DNA of 64,000 nucleotides, taken from assembly GCA_963816435.1 (NCBI GenBank), contig CAWFKS010000018.1:248001-312000 (forward strand). Reading direction: 5' to 3'. Positions within the stretch are counted from its first letter, which is position 1. Each line of letters opens with the position of its first letter. Position numbers and translations under genes: made by a program. The notes beneath the pieces are model-generated. The model was not told where the DNA came from. It did no database searches and was given only the letters and a program-made list of their open reading frames with translations. Positions 36,431-47,199 of the stretch are shown here, piece by piece. The stretch comes from CAWFKS01 sp963816435 (GTDB taxonomy: Bacteria > Pseudomonadota > Alphaproteobacteria > Rhizobiales > Rhizobiaceae).

Positions 36431-36849
36431 CAGTCGCCTTCCCTTTCCTCGAGCGCCAGCGCGATCGAGGTGATGGCGCCGACGACGACGAGATAGACGC
36501 CGATGTCGAAGAGCATCGGCGTCGAGACGTGAATGGTGACGCCGAGCAGGTAGAAGCTCGTCCACAGCCCGGTGAGGAACGGCACCTGGAAGACCAGCGA
36601 CAGCAGGCCCGCGATCGCGGCGATGAACAGGCCGAAGCCGGAGATCGTCATCGGATGGAAATAGAGGGCGCGGCGGACCGGCGAGACGCCGCAGGCAATG
36701 CCGTAGATGGCGAAGGCGGAGGCCGCGATCAGCCCGCCGATGAAGCCGCCGCCGGGCTCGTTATGGCCGCGCAGCAGGACGAAGACCGAGAACAGCACCA
36801 TCAGGCTGGTGAGATACGGCGCGGTGGTGCGGAAGATGACGGTGCGCAT
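36430..36849 (-). CDS. mnhB: Mrp antiporter subunit B
   Basis: 139 residues, intact. MRTVIFRTTAPYLTSLMVLF, then the family motif LRGHNEPGGGFIGGLIAASA and four membrane segments ending in TPMLFDIGVYLVVVGAITSI. Separated from the subunit A stop by one base. Here B is a separate gene rather than fused to A. Confidence 0.92.
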   Translation of the reverse strand: MRTVIFRTTAPYLTSLMVLFSVFVLLRGHNEPGGGFIGGLIAASAFAIYGIACGVSPVRRALYFHPMTISGFGLFIAAIAGLLSLVFQVPFLTGLWTSFYLLGVTIHVSTPMLFDIGVYLVVVGAITSIALALEEREGD

Positions 36850-36850
36850 G

Positions 36851-39198
36851 TCAGGCGGCTCCCGTTTCCGCCGCCGGCGCCCGGCGCGCGCGGATGCGGA
36901 TGAGCGCCAGGATCGCCAGGCCGGTGATCATGACGACCGAGATCTCGCCCAGCGTATCGAGGCCGCGGAAGTCGACGATGATGACGTTGACGATGTTGCG
37001 GCCGTGGGCGATCTCGTAGGAGTAGCGGGCGAAGAAATCCGACAGCGTCGGGTCGAAGGTGAGCTGCGTCACCTTCAGAAGCAGCAGGCCGAAGCCGAGA
37101 CCGGTGACGGCGGCGATCGGCACGTCGACAAGCTTTTCCGACAGGGAACGGTGATCGGCCGGTTCGAGCCTCAGCCGTGTCATGACCAGCGCGAGGATGA
37201 CGACCGACAGCGTCTCGACCATGAACTGGGTGAACGACAGGTCCGGCGCGCCGAGAAGCATGAACAGCAGCGCCACGGCGAAGCCCTGGATGCCCAGCGA
37301 GACGATCGCGGTCAGGCGGTCGCTGGCGTAGATCACCGCGGCCAGGCCGATCGCAGCGATGGCAATCACCGCCCATTCGTAGAAGGGAAGCACCGGGAAC
37401 GCGGGCATCACCGGCAGTTCGCCGGCGCCGATCATCGGCACGAACAGCGCCAGCGCGACGACGAGGAAGGTGGCGGCCATGTAGATGTCCATGCGGCCGC
37501 CCTGCACGATGCGGGTGACGTGGAAGGACAGCCGCACGATGCCGCGCACGACCTGGTCGAAGCCGCGATCCGGTCCCCAGCCGATGGCGTGGAGCGTTCC
37601 GGCGACCGCCGCGCGCGCCGGCGCCAGCGCCAGGTAGGCGAGGATGCCGAGCCCGATGGTGACGATCGACAGCGTCAGCGGCAGGCCGGCATGCGGCGAT
37701 CGGCGAGGCGTGCACCTCGACCGCCGCGCCCGCCACCGCGCTCGACATGGGGCCGGAGAAGAAGGCGTGGCTGGTCGCGGCGAGCAGCGCGGAAAGCAGG
37801 CCGCCGAGGCCGAGCACCATCGGGCCCAGCCAGAGCATCAGCGGCGCCTCGTGCGGCTTTCGCGGCGTTTCGACCTGGGCGCCGAGGAAAGGCTTCAGCG
37901 CGACCGCGAAACCGGCGGCGAACATCAGCGCGTTGCCGGCGATCGCGACGATCGGTCAGCGTCGCCGTCCAGCCGTCGCCGAAACCCAGGCCGCCATAGG
38001 TCTCTTCCTTGGCAAGAAAACCGAAGAAGGGCGGCAGGCCGCCCATCGAACAGGCGGCAAGCACCGCGGCGGCGAAGGTGATCGGCATGGCGCGGTAGAG
38101 CCCGCCGAGGCGCGTCAGGTCGCGCGTGCCGGCCTCGTGATCGACCGCGCCGGCGACCATGAACAGCGCGCCCTTGAACATGGAATGGGCGATCAGGTAG
38201 AGGACCGCCGCCGTGACCGCCTCTTCCGAGCCGAAGCCGGTCAGCATCACCAGCAGGCCGAGCGAGGCGACGGTCGTGTAGGCCAGCATCAGCTTGAGAT
38301 CGGTCTGGCGGATCGCCAGCAGCGTGCCGACGATCAGCGTCGTGCCGCCGAACACCGGCAGGATCGTTTCCCACGCCGCCGTGCCCCCCATCACCGGGTT
38401 GAGCCGCATCAGCAGGTAGACGCCGGCCTTCACCATGGTCGCCGAATGCAGGTAGGCCGAGACAGGCGTCGGCGCTTCCATCGCGTTGGGCAGCCAGAAA
38501 TGCAGCGGAAACTGCGCCGACTTGGTGAAGGCGCCGCCGAGCACCAGTATCAGCGCGGCCAGATAGAAGGGACTGTCCCTCAGCGCGCTTCCCGTGGCGG
38601 CAAGGGCCGACAGCGAGTTCGCGCCGGTGACGTTCCAGATCACCAGCAGGCCGGCCAGCAGCGACAGGCCGCCGATGCCGGTGACGAGCAGGGCCTGCAG
38701 CGCGGCGCGGCGCGCGGCCTCGCGGCGATGGTCGAAGCCGATCAGCAGGAAGGAGGTGATCGAGGTCAGTTCCCAGAACACGAACAGCGTCAGGAAGGAA
38801 TCGGCGATCACCAGGCCCTGCATCGAGCCCATGAACATCAGGATGAAGGAGAAGAACCGCCCCTGGTGCTCGTGGCCCTTCAGGTAGCCGCCGGAATAGA
38901 GCACGATCAGCGTGCCGATGCCGGCGATCAGCAGCGCGAAGGTGAGCGACAGGCCGTCGAGCCGCCACGACAAGTCGACGCCGAGGCTGGGAATCCAGGA
39001 AACGCCGCCGAGAAGCTCGTTGCCGGCAGCCACCCGGCCGAGAAAGCCGGCGAAGTGAACGACCATGAACAGCGGCGCCAGCGCCAGCACCCAGGCGGCG
39101 TTGTGGCCGAGCCAGCGGGTCAGCAACGGCGCGGCCGCGGCAGCCAGGAACGGCAGAACAAGGGCCAGGAGCGTCAGCGATTGTTCGGCCGTGTCCAT
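36851..39198 (-). CDS. mnhA: Mrp antiporter subunit A, frameshifted
   Basis: About 782 residues. First gene of the operon; in Sinorhizobium the equivalent is phaA of a K+/H+ antiporter, elsewhere Na+/H+. NuoL-like part: LFVFWELTSITSFLLIGFDH (conserved glutamate), FTKSAQFPLHFWLPNAMEAP (conserved lysine) and AYLHSATMVKAGVYLLMRLN. After shifts near 37950 and 37695 it continues into the DUF4040 part (LLFMLLGAPDLSFTQFMVET) and the MbhE-like end (GRNIVNVIIVDFRGLDTLGE). The ATG at 39198 is chosen; the frame is open upstream to 39351. Confidence 0.88.
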
Positions 39199-39402
39199 CC
39201 AGTCGGGGCGCCCCTGAGAGGTTTCGCGCGAAACCGCAGCGTCATGAAAATGTCGCGCGCCGTCCATTACCGGCTGAGGAATGGTGCGGCAAGTGCGATA
39301 TGGGGACGCGTTGGCCGACGCGCCACGGTGTATTCGACGAACGGCTGACACGCGGCGGCCGGATCACTAGATAGAGGCGCAACCGACACACGAAGCGAGA
39401 TC

Positions 39403-41519
39403 ATGCAGCAGAAACGACTTTTCCCGGACATCGCCCCGCCCGCCGCCGAGAAGCGGCCCGCCACCGACACGCGCCACGGCATTTCGCGCACCGACGACTA
39501 TGCCTGGCTGAGGGCCGACAACTGGCAGGACGTGTTCCGCGATCCCTCGCTGCTCGACCCGGCGATCCGCGCCCATCTGGAGGCGGAGAACGCCTATCAG
39601 GAGGCGATGCTGGAGGACACGGCGGAGCTGCGGAAGCAGCTGTTCGCGGAGATGAAGGGGCGCATCAAGGAGGACGATTCGTCCGTGCCGCTGCGCGACG
39701 GGCCGTTTGCCTACGGCACCGCCTTCGTGACCGGCGGCGAGCAGCCGCGCTTCTTCCGCGTGCCGGCGCAAGGCGGCGAACAAGAGGTGCTGCTCGACGG
39801 CGACAAGGAAGCCGCGGGCAAGGCCTATTTCCGCATCGGCGGCGTCGATCATTCCGGCGACCACGCCCGGCTGATCTGGGGCTTCGACGACAAGGGCTCG
39901 GAGTTCTACACGCTCAAGGTGCGCGATCGTCGCCACCGGTGAGGACATGGCCGAGACGGTCGCCGACACCGGCGGGTCGGGCGTGTGGGACGCCGGCAAC
40001 AGCGGCTTCTTCTACACGCGGCTCGACCCCAATCACCGCCCGTCGAAGCTCCTCCATCACCGCATCGGCGGGGACCGGCGAGGACCGGCTGGTCTACGAG
40101 GAGAAGGACCCGGGCTTCTTCATGAGCGCCGGCGGCAGCCGCCGCAACGACTGGATCTTCATCGCCATCAACGACCACGAGACCAGCGAATACCGCATCC
40201 TGCCGGCCGACGATCCGGACGCCGAACCGAAGCTGGTGGCGGCGCGCAAGACCGGCGTGCAGTACGACCTCGAGGAAGGCGGCGACGTCTTCTTCGTGCT
40301 CACCAACGCCGACGGCGCCAAGGACTTCAAGATCATGACGGCGCCGGTCTCCGACCCCGCGCCGGCAAACTGGACCGAGCTGGTGCCGCACGAGCCTGGC
40401 CGGCTGATCCTGTCGATCATGGGGTTCGCCGACTTCCTGGTGCGGCTGGAGCGCAAGGACGGTCTGCCGCGCATCGTCATCCGCGAGCGGGCAAGCGGCG
40501 AGGAACACACGATCGCCTTCGACGAGGAGGCCTATTCGCTCGGGCTCGGCGGGTCGTTCGAATACGACACCGAGATGCTGCGCTTCTCCTATTCCTCGAT
40601 GACGACGCCGGCGCAGCTCTTCGACTACAACATGCGGACGCGCGAGCGCACGCTGCTGAAGACGCAGGAAGTGCCGTCCGGCCACGATCCCGACCATTAC
40701 GTGACGCGCCGGCTGATGGCGCCGGCCGCCGACGGCGAACTGGTGCCGGTGTCGCTGGTCTATCACCGCGACACGCCGCTCGACGGCTCCGCTCCCTGCC
40801 TGCTCTACGGCTACGGCTCCTACGGCATCGCCATTCCGGCCGCCTTCAACACCAACTGCCTGTCGCTGGTCGATCGCGGCTTCGTCTACGCCATCGCCCA
40901 TGTCCGCGGCGGCAAGGACAAGGGCTTTTCGTGGTACGAGGAAGGCAAGCGCGAGAAGAAGGCGAACACGTTCACCGACTTCATCGCCGCAGCCAACCAT
41001 CTGGTGGCCGAGAAATACACCAGCCACGACCGCATCGTCGCGCAGGGCGGCTCGGCCGGCGGCATGCTGATGGGCGCGATCGCCAACATGGCGCCGGAAG
41101 CCTTCGGCGGCATCATCGCGGAAGTGCCCTTCGTCGACGTGCTCAACACGATGCTCGACGACACGCTGCCGCTGACGCCGCCGGAATGGCCGGAATGGGG
41201 CAATCCGATCGCCTCGCCCGACGACTACGGCGTGATCGCGGCCTATTCGCCCTACGACAATGTCGGCGCCCATCCCTATCCGCCGATCCTGGCGGTGGCC
41301 GGGCTGACCGATCCGCGCGTCACCTATTGGGAAGCGGCAAAATGGGTGGCGCGGCTGCGGGAGCGATCCACCAGCGGTGCGCCCGTGCTGTTCCGAATCA
41401 ATCTCGACGCCGGCCATGCCGGCGCCTCCGGCCGGTTCGCGCGTCTCGAGGAGATCGCGCTTTCCTACGCCTTCGCGCTGAAGGTGACCGGCCGGGCCGG
41501 AGCAGCACCGAAGCACTGA
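39403..41519 (+). CDS. ptrB: oligopeptidase B (S9A family), two frameshifts
   Basis: About 705 residues. Cytoplasmic serine peptidase that cuts short peptides after basic residues. N-terminal beta-propeller region starts MQQKRLFPDIAPPAAEKRPA and GISRTDDYAWLRADNWQDVF; the catalytic domain has YGYGSYGI, the nucleophile in IVAQGGSAGGMLMGAIANMA, the acid in LAVAGLTDPRVTYWEAAKW, and the histidine in NLDAGHAGASGRFARLEEIA. Shifts near 39930 and 40075 split the propeller. Divergent from mnhA with 204 bases between. Confidence 0.92.
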
Positions 41520-41667
41520 TCGGGCCATCGCGGCACGCTCGCGCGTCGCAGGCGCGGCGCGTGCCGCGTCTGCGAACCAACAGGGTGCGCGCCAGCGCAT
41601 CCCCCGAAGCCATGCTGACAGTGAATGGCAGCATTGCGCGCGGCACTGCTTGACTTCTCGCCATCTC

Positions 41668-41683
41668 TCAATCAATTGATTGA
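41668..41683. promoter_or_regulatory. 16-base perfect palindrome, likely TetR operator
   Basis: TCAATCAATTGATTGA ends three bases before the ATG of the TetR gene. A TTGACT box at 41650-41655 would place the palindrome over the -10 region. Position and symmetry fit autorepression by the adjacent regulator. Confidence 0.65.
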
Positions 41684-41686
41684 TGG

Positions 41687-42338
41687 ATGAAACCCGAACA
41701 CTGCACGCCCTCCCCTGCCGACAAGCGCCGCGACGAGATCGCGGCAGCCGCCCGCGCGCTCGTGGCCGAGCGCGGCTTCGAGGGGCTGCGCACGCGCGAC
41801 ATCGCCGATCGCGTCGGCATCAACATCGCGACGCTGCACTATCACGTGCCGAGCAAGGAGGCGCTGATCCAGTTGCTGGCCAGTTCGATGCGCGAAGCCT
41901 TCATCGCCCAGAGCGTGGCTCGTCCGCGCGAGGGCCTGAGCGGGATCGAACAGCTACGCCTCGAATTCGGCGACTTCAGGGAAACGCTGGAGACCGATTT
42001 CGAGCTGCTGCTCGCGTTCAGCGAACTGATCGAGCGGGCCCGGCGCGACGAGAAGATCAAGGCAGAGATCGGGCCGATGCAGGAATACTGGCACGGCATG
42101 TTCGAGCGCATGCTCGCCGCCGGCAAGGCCGAGGGCAGCTTTCGCGACGACATCGATCCGGCGCTCGGCGCCACGATGCTGATCGGCGCCCTCGTCGCCT
42201 TTCCCCGTTTCCACGGCACCGACCTCGCCGCCTTCGACCGCTATGCGCTCGAAATCGAGAAGGCCGTCGTCAAGCCGGCCAGCGGCCCGACGGCCAACGC
42301 AAACCAAAGCACCTCTTCCCAGGGACAAAACACCATGA
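41687..42338 (+). CDS. TetR family regulator, reads into the efflux pump gene
   Basis: About 215 residues. The helix-turn-helix lies at about residues 30-65 (GLRTRDIADRVGINIATLHY, HVPSKEALIQLLASSMREAF), followed by a helical ligand-binding domain (LLLAFSELIERARRDEKIKA). The raw frame continues without a stop into the MFS transporter; a neighbouring frame gives a TGA that overlaps the MFS ATG (ATGA), so a one-base indel may hide the natural end. Predicted to repress itself and the pump through the palindrome just upstream. Confidence 0.83.
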
Positions 42339-43877
42339 ACGCGCGATCCACTTCCTCCACCGGTGCCACGGCACATCATCAACCCGGCTCCCCAGAAGAA
42401 GCGGAGGCGCATCCCCAGCGCTGGGTCGGCCTGGCCGTGCTGCTTCTTGCCGGCTTCATGAACCTGATCGACGTCACCATCGTCAACGTCGCGCTGCCGC
42501 GCATGCAGCAGGGGCTCGGCGCGACCAGCAGCCAGATCGAATGGGTGGTCGCGGCCTACGTGCTGGCGTTCGCGCTCGGCCTGCTTCCGTTCGGCCGCCT
42601 CGGCGACGCGCTCGGCCGCAAGTCGATGTTCCTGATCGGCGTGACGAGCTTCACCATCTTTTCGGCCGTCTGCGGCAGCGCGCCGACGATGACGACGCTG
42701 ATCATCGCGCGCGTATTCCAGGGCCTTTCGCGGCGCAATGATGATGCCGCAGGTGATGGCCATCGTGCAGCTCATGTTTCCGCCCAATGAGCGGGGCCTG
42801 GCGTTCTCGTTCTTCGGTCTCTCGGCGGGCCTCGCCTCCGTCGCGGGGCCGCTGGTCGGCGGCCTGCTCATCAATGCCGATCTGTGGGGCCTCGACTGGC
42901 GACCGATCTTCCTGGTCAACATTCCGATCGGCATCTTCGCCGTCATCGCCGGTCGTGCGCTCATTCCCGATCTGCCTCGCCACGCCAACCTCAAACATGA
43001 CATCGGCGGAATACTGATCGCAGGCATTTCGATCGTGCTGCTCGTCTATCCGCTGATCGAGGGGCATTCGCTCGGCTGGCCTGCCTGGACCTGGGCGATG
43101 TTCGCAGCCTCGTTTGTCGGTCTCGCCTGCTTCTACTTCTACGAACGCCGACAGGAACGGCTCGGCCGCAGCGAACTTCTGCCGGTGTCGCTGCTGACCA
43201 ACAGGAATTTCCTGATCGGCATCTCGATGGTGACCGTGTTCTTCTCGGGCGTGGCAGGGTTCTTTCTGGTGCTGGCGGTTTTCCTGCAAACCGGTTTCGG
43301 CTTCTCGGCCCTGCAATCCGGCCTGACGACCGTGCCCTTCCCCGCAGGCGTGCTTATCGCGTCGGTGGTGACCGGCCGGCTCGGCGGCCGCTGGCCGCGG
43401 CGACGCGTCGCCGCCGGCTCGCTCGTCTTGATGGCCGGCATGTCCTTCCTGAAGCTGCGCGTCGGCGAAATCGGCGAGGAGGTCGACCACTGGCGCCTCG
43501 TGCTACCGCTGCTGATTTCCGGCTTCGGCATGGGTATCGGGATTTCCTCGCTGTTCCAGACGGTGCTCGCCAACGTGCCGCCGCAGGACGCAGGCGCCGG
43601 TTCCGGCGCGCTGCAGTCGCTTCAGCAGGTCGGTGGCGCCCTGGGCATCGCGATAACCGGGCAGATCTTCTTTTCCACGCTGGCCGGGCGTTTCCAGACA
43701 GGCTCGGCCCCGCATCCGGCCTTCGTGGCGGGTCTCGGCCAGGCACTCATCTACGAGATCGCTGCATTCGCCGTCGTCGCGGCGATGGTGTTCCTGCTCA
43801 CGAAGCCACGCGTCGGGGCGGCTGGACACGGCCATCCACAGGCGGCCCAGAAACCGCCGGTCGCTGCCGAGATGTAG
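42335..43877 (+). CDS. DHA2 family MFS multidrug efflux transporter, one frameshift
   Basis: About 514 residues with 14 predicted membrane segments (EmrB/QacA type). A start at 42335 (MNARSTSSTGATAHHQ) has AGGGAC upstream. First helix region GFMNLIDVTIVNVALPRMQQ carries the DHA2 acidic D-x-T motif, then the motif A-like FGRLGDALGRKSMF. A shift near 42730 joins it to MMMPQVMAIVQLMFPPNERG. Motif C region GLASVAGPLVGGLLI supports drug/H+ antiport. Inner membrane; regulated by the adjacent TetR protein. Confidence 0.87.
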
Positions 43878-43880
43878 GTC

Positions 43881-44813
43881 TCAGTAGCCGTTCGGCAGCG
43901 GCGGGATCGCTTTGAGGTAGGCCGCGATCGCCGCGCGATCCTCCGCCGGCAGGCGGGCGGTGTTGTCGATGACCTCGGCCATCGCCCCGCCGGCAGAATC
44001 GAAGTCCGGCATGAAGCCGCTTTCCAGAAAATAGGCGATGTCGTCGGCGGACCAGTCGCCGATGCCGCCGGGGCCGGAGGTGATGTTCGGCACGTTGCCC
44101 TTGCCCGTCGCGGCAGGCGCCCCGGCCAGCCATTCGTCCTTGCGCATGGCCCCGGCAACGTTGCGGGGCGTGTGGCATTCGCCGCAATGGCCAGGGCCTT
44201 CAACCAGATAGCGGCCGCGCAGCACCTGCTCGTCGGCTTCCGGCAGAGCGACCACGGGTTCGCGGTCGAGGAAGGCGAACTGCCAAAGGCCGAGGCCGCG
44301 GCGGAGGGTGAAGGGAAACGATAGTTCGTGCTCGCCCGCCCTGCCCTTCACCGCAGGCAGCGTCTGCAGGAATGCATGCAGGTCGTTGATGTCGGCAAGC
44401 CGCATGCGGGCGTACGACGTGTACGGGAACGCGGGATAGAAGTGGCGGCCGTCCGGCGACACCCCGTTCAACATGGCGTTGGCAAGATCGGCCGCGCTCC
44501 ATCCGCCGATCCCGTCCTGCTCGTCTTGCGAGATGTTGGGCGTGACGAAAGTGCCGAACTGCGTCTGAAGCCTTACGCCTCCGACAAGTTCGAGCCTGGC
44601 GTCGCCTTTCGCGCCCGGCCGGGCATGGCAGGATGCGCAGCCGCCGGCCCAGAACATGTGCTCGCCGCGCGCCGGATCGCCGGGGCCGAGCTCGGCGAGT
44701 TGAGAGAGGTCTGACGCGTCCAGTTCAGCCGGCCGCGTCAGCAGCCAGAATGCGAGACCGCCCGCGCAGGCGAGCGCGACCAGCGCGACGACCAGCCTGG
44801 CGAGAAAGCGCAT
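43881..44813 (-). CDS. diheme c-type cytochrome
   Basis: 310 residues, intact. N-terminal membrane anchor/signal (LVVALVALACAGGLAFWLLT). Two haem c sites: CASCH (residues 59-63, WAGGCASCHARPGAKG) and CGECH (GPGHCGECHTPRNVAG), each followed by a methionine-containing segment. Resembles the cytochrome subunits of membrane-bound dehydrogenases and thiosulfate/alcohol oxidation enzymes, but no dehydrogenase gene is adjacent. Paired with the class II cytochrome 20 bases upstream, so the two probably form an electron-transfer operon in the periplasm. Confidence 0.87.
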   Translation of the reverse strand: MRFLARLVVALVALACAGGLAFWLLTRPAELDASDLSQLAELGPGDPARGEHMFWAGGCASCHARPGAKGDARLELVGGVRLQTQFGTFVTPNISQDEQDGIGGWSAADLANAMLNGVSPDGRHFYPAFPYTSYARMRLADINDLHAFLQTLPAVKGRAGEHELSFPFTLRRGLGLWQFAFLDREPVVALPEADEQVLRGRYLVEGPGHCGECHTPRNVAGAMRKDEWLAGAPAATGKGNVPNITSGPGGIGDWSADDIAYFLESGFMPDFDSAGGAMAEVIDNTARLPAEDRAAIAAYLKAIPPLPNGY

Positions 44814-44833
44814 GTGCGCCGCGCGCCGTGCGA

Positions 44834-45280
44834 TCAGCTCTCGGGCAGCCGATAGGTCTCGTGGCAGCTGCGGCAGTTCTCGCCGACCATGCCGAGGATG
44901 GCGCCGAGCTCGGCGGCGTCCTTCGGCGACTTGCCGGCGGCCTCGGCCGCATCGGCCTTGAACTTCTCGGCCTTGGCCTTGAAGTCATCGAAATTCTCCC
45001 AGATCGCGGGCGCAGCGCGATTTTCCGTCCCGGCCTGGCCCGCCGTCCCCTCCGGGAACATGGCGACGACATCGAGTTCCTGGGAGTGATCGCCGAACTG
45101 CTTGAGCAACTGCATCACCTGGGCGGCGTCGAATTCCTTCTGTCCGCGGGCGATCGGCACCATTTCGCCAAGCAGATGCCCGTTTTCCTTCATGAAGGCC
45201 TCGCGATCCTCCACCGGCCCGGCCACGGCCGAACTCGCCAGAAGCGCCAGCGCAAGCGTCACGGATGCAGTCAGCTTCAT
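44834..45280 (-). CDS. class II cytochrome c (cytochrome c' / c556 type)
   Basis: 148 residues, intact. Signal peptide MKLTASVTLALALLASSAVA, a four-helix-bundle body (REAFMKENGHLLGEMVPIAR) and a single C-terminal haem site CRSCH in GENCRSCHETYRLPES, which is the class II arrangement. Periplasmic electron carrier. Upstream of the diheme cytochrome in the same orientation. Confidence 0.9.
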   Translation of the reverse strand: MKLTASVTLALALLASSAVAGPVEDREAFMKENGHLLGEMVPIARGQKEFDAAQVMQLLKQFGDHSQELDVVAMFPEGTAGQAGTENRAAPAIWENFDDFKAKAEKFKADAAEAAGKSPKDAAELGAILGMVGENCRSCHETYRLPES

Positions 45281-45402
45281 GCCATTCTCCCATTCAATTC
45301 GCGTTCGGCGGTCTCGCGGCGACCCCCGCTCGACGGCAGGTTGCGAAATATCGGGAGCGGGCGCACTTCACGCTTGTGTGATGTCCTGGGACACACCGTC
45401 AA

Positions 45403-45429
45403 ACAAAAAGGCCCCGCCGAAGCGGGGCC
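45403..45429 (-). terminator. rho-independent terminator downstream of sodB
   Basis: Perfect 8-base stem GGCCCCGC / GCGGGGCC (45410-45417 and 45422-45429) with a CGAA loop. On the minus strand it is followed by TTTTTGTTTG. It lies 28 bases after the sodB stop. In the other direction a TTTCC tail is too weak for efficient termination. Confidence 0.85.
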
Positions 45430-45456
45430 GTTTCCTTGCTCGATGTTTGCTGCGGC

Positions 45457-46059
45457 TCAGCCGGCGGCCTTCTCGTAGCACTCCAGGACGTAGTCCCAGT
45501 TGATGAGGTTGTCGATGAACGCCTCGAGGTATTTCGGCCGGGCGTTGCGGTAGTCGATGTAATAGGAGTGCTCCCACACGTCGACGCCGAGGATCGGCAC
45601 GCCGCCGTGCACCAGCGGGTTCTCGCCGTTGGGCGTCTTCATGATCTCGAGCTTGCCGTCCTTCACCGCGACCCAGGCCCAGCCGGACCCGAACTGCGTG
45701 GCGCCGGCGGCGGCGAAATCGGCCTTGAACTTGTCGTAGCCGCCGAGGTCGCTGTCGATCGCGGTCTGCAGCTTGCCGGGCAGGCTCTTGCCGCCGCCGC
45801 CCTTCTTCATCCACTTCCAGAAATGGATGTGGTTGTAGTGCTGGGCGGCGTTGTTGAAGAGGCCCTGGTTCTTTCCGTAGGACTGCTTGACGACTTCCTC
45901 GACCGGGAGGTCGGCCATGCCGGCCTCGGCGGCCAGCTTGTTGCCGTTGTCGACATAGGCCTTGTGGTGCTTGTCGTGGTGATACTCGAGCGTCTCCTTC
46001 GACATGTAGGGCTGAAGCGCCTCGTAGTCATAGGGCAGGTCGGGCAATTCAAAAGCCAT
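45457..46059 (-). CDS. sodB: Fe/Mn superoxide dismutase
   Basis: 200 residues, intact. Metal ligands are visible: histidine in LEYHHDKHHKAYVDNGNKLA, histidine in AAQHYNHIHFWKWM, and the aspartate/histidine pair in GVDVWEHSYYIDYRNARPKY. Disproportionates superoxide in the cytoplasm; metal choice cannot be read with certainty. GGGAGA precedes the ATG at 46059. Monocistronic, with its own terminator. Confidence 0.93.
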   Translation of the reverse strand: MAFELPDLPYDYEALQPYMSKETLEYHHDKHHKAYVDNGNKLAAEAGMADLPVEEVVKQSYGKNQGLFNNAAQHYNHIHFWKWMKKGGGGKSLPGKLQTAIDSDLGGYDKFKADFAAAGATQFGSGWAWVAVKDGKLEIMKTPNGENPLVHGGVPILGVDVWEHSYYIDYRNARPKYLEAFIDNLINWDYVLECYEKAAG

Positions 46060-46162
46060 GATCGTATCTCCCTCGATAGAATGAAATCCGTTTGCGTATC
46101 CGGCGCCGGGCGGTCGGCCGCGTCGCTGCGCCGCAACGTATATATGCTTGGACGGGCGCGCC

Positions 46163-47041
46163 TCAACCGGCCGCCGTCGAATGTGCCCAGTCCCAGTAGA
46201 GGTCGCGGGCCTTCTTCGCCACCGGACCGGGTTGAAGGTCGCGGTTCTCGATCTTGATGATCGGCACCACCTTGGAGTGGTTGCCGGTGGAGAAAATCTC
46301 GTCGGCGTCAAGGAAATCCGCGACCGAAAGCGTCTTCTGCGTCGTCTGGAAGCCGTATTCGGCGAGCAGCGACATGGTGCGGTCGCGGGTGATGCCCGAC
46401 AGGAAGGTGCCGTTGGGCGCCGGCGTGAAGACGTGGCCGTCGCGCACCATGAAGATGTTGGACGTGCCGGTCTCGGCAACGTTGCCGAGCATGTCCAGCA
46501 CCAGCGCGTTGTCGAAGCCGCGCGACTTGGCCTCCATGATGCAGCGTCCGTTGTTGGGGTAGAGGCAACCGGCCTTGGCGTTGGTCGGCATGGTCTCGTA
46601 GCTCGGCCGGCGGAAAGGCGACACGGTGATGGAAAAGCCGCTCGGCGCGATCATCGGCGCCTCGTAGAGGCACAGGCAGAAGCGCGTGGAGGCCGGGTCT
46701 GCCGGCACGCTCATGTAGCCGCCGTGCTCGGCCCAATACATCGGGCGGATGTAGACGGCGGTCTTGCCGTCGAACTTCTTCAGCCCGTCCATGGTAAGGC
46801 CGATGATCTCCTCGGGCGTCATCGTCGGCTTGAGCCCGAGCGCGATCGCCGAGGCATTGACGCGCTTGGCATGCCGGTCGAGATCCGGCGCGACGCCCTC
46901 GAACCAGCGTGCGCCGTCGAACACCGAGGAGCCCAGCCACATCGCATGGCTGAGCGGCCCGAGCAGCGGCACGTTGCCCTCGTGCCAGTCGCCGTCGACA
47001 TAGGTCCAGGTAGTCGTCTTCGCGCTCGTATCCACCGTCAT
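46163..47041 (-). CDS. ilvE: branched-chain amino acid aminotransferase
   Basis: 292 residues from the ATG at 47041, intact. Class IV PLP aminotransferase: SHAMWLGSSVFDGARWFEGV, the PLP-lysine region TNAKAGCLYPNNGRCIMEAK, and the phosphate-binding ETGTSNIFMVRDGHVFTPAP with FLSGITRDRTMSLL. Transfers amino groups between glutamate and 2-oxo acids of valine, leucine and isoleucine. D-amino-acid or 4-amino-4-deoxychorismate relatives share the fold, but the length and the motif set favour BCAT. Divergent from the haloacid dehalogenase gene. Confidence 0.88.
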   Translation of the reverse strand: MTVDTSAKTTTWTYVDGDWHEGNVPLLGPLSHAMWLGSSVFDGARWFEGVAPDLDRHAKRVNASAIALGLKPTMTPEEIIGLTMDGLKKFDGKTAVYIRPMYWAEHGGYMSVPADPASTRFCLCLYEAPMIAPSGFSITVSPFRRPSYETMPTNAKAGCLYPNNGRCIMEAKSRGFDNALVLDMLGNVAETGTSNIFMVRDGHVFTPAPNGTFLSGITRDRTMSLLAEYGFQTTQKTLSVADFLDADEIFSTGNHSKVVPIIKIENRDLQPGPVAKKARDLYWDWAHSTAAG

Positions 47042-47199
47042 TGCAGCCGTCCCGAATTTTTCAAAGTCGCCGTCATGGAAGATGGTTCGCAAGGCCGCGT
47101 CAATCGCTTCCGGCGAGCAAAGCGATGGGCCAGCGCGCCAATGCTTGACCCCATTGGCGGCTTGCGTTCAAGTCCCTCTGCCAACAATCGGACCGCGAC

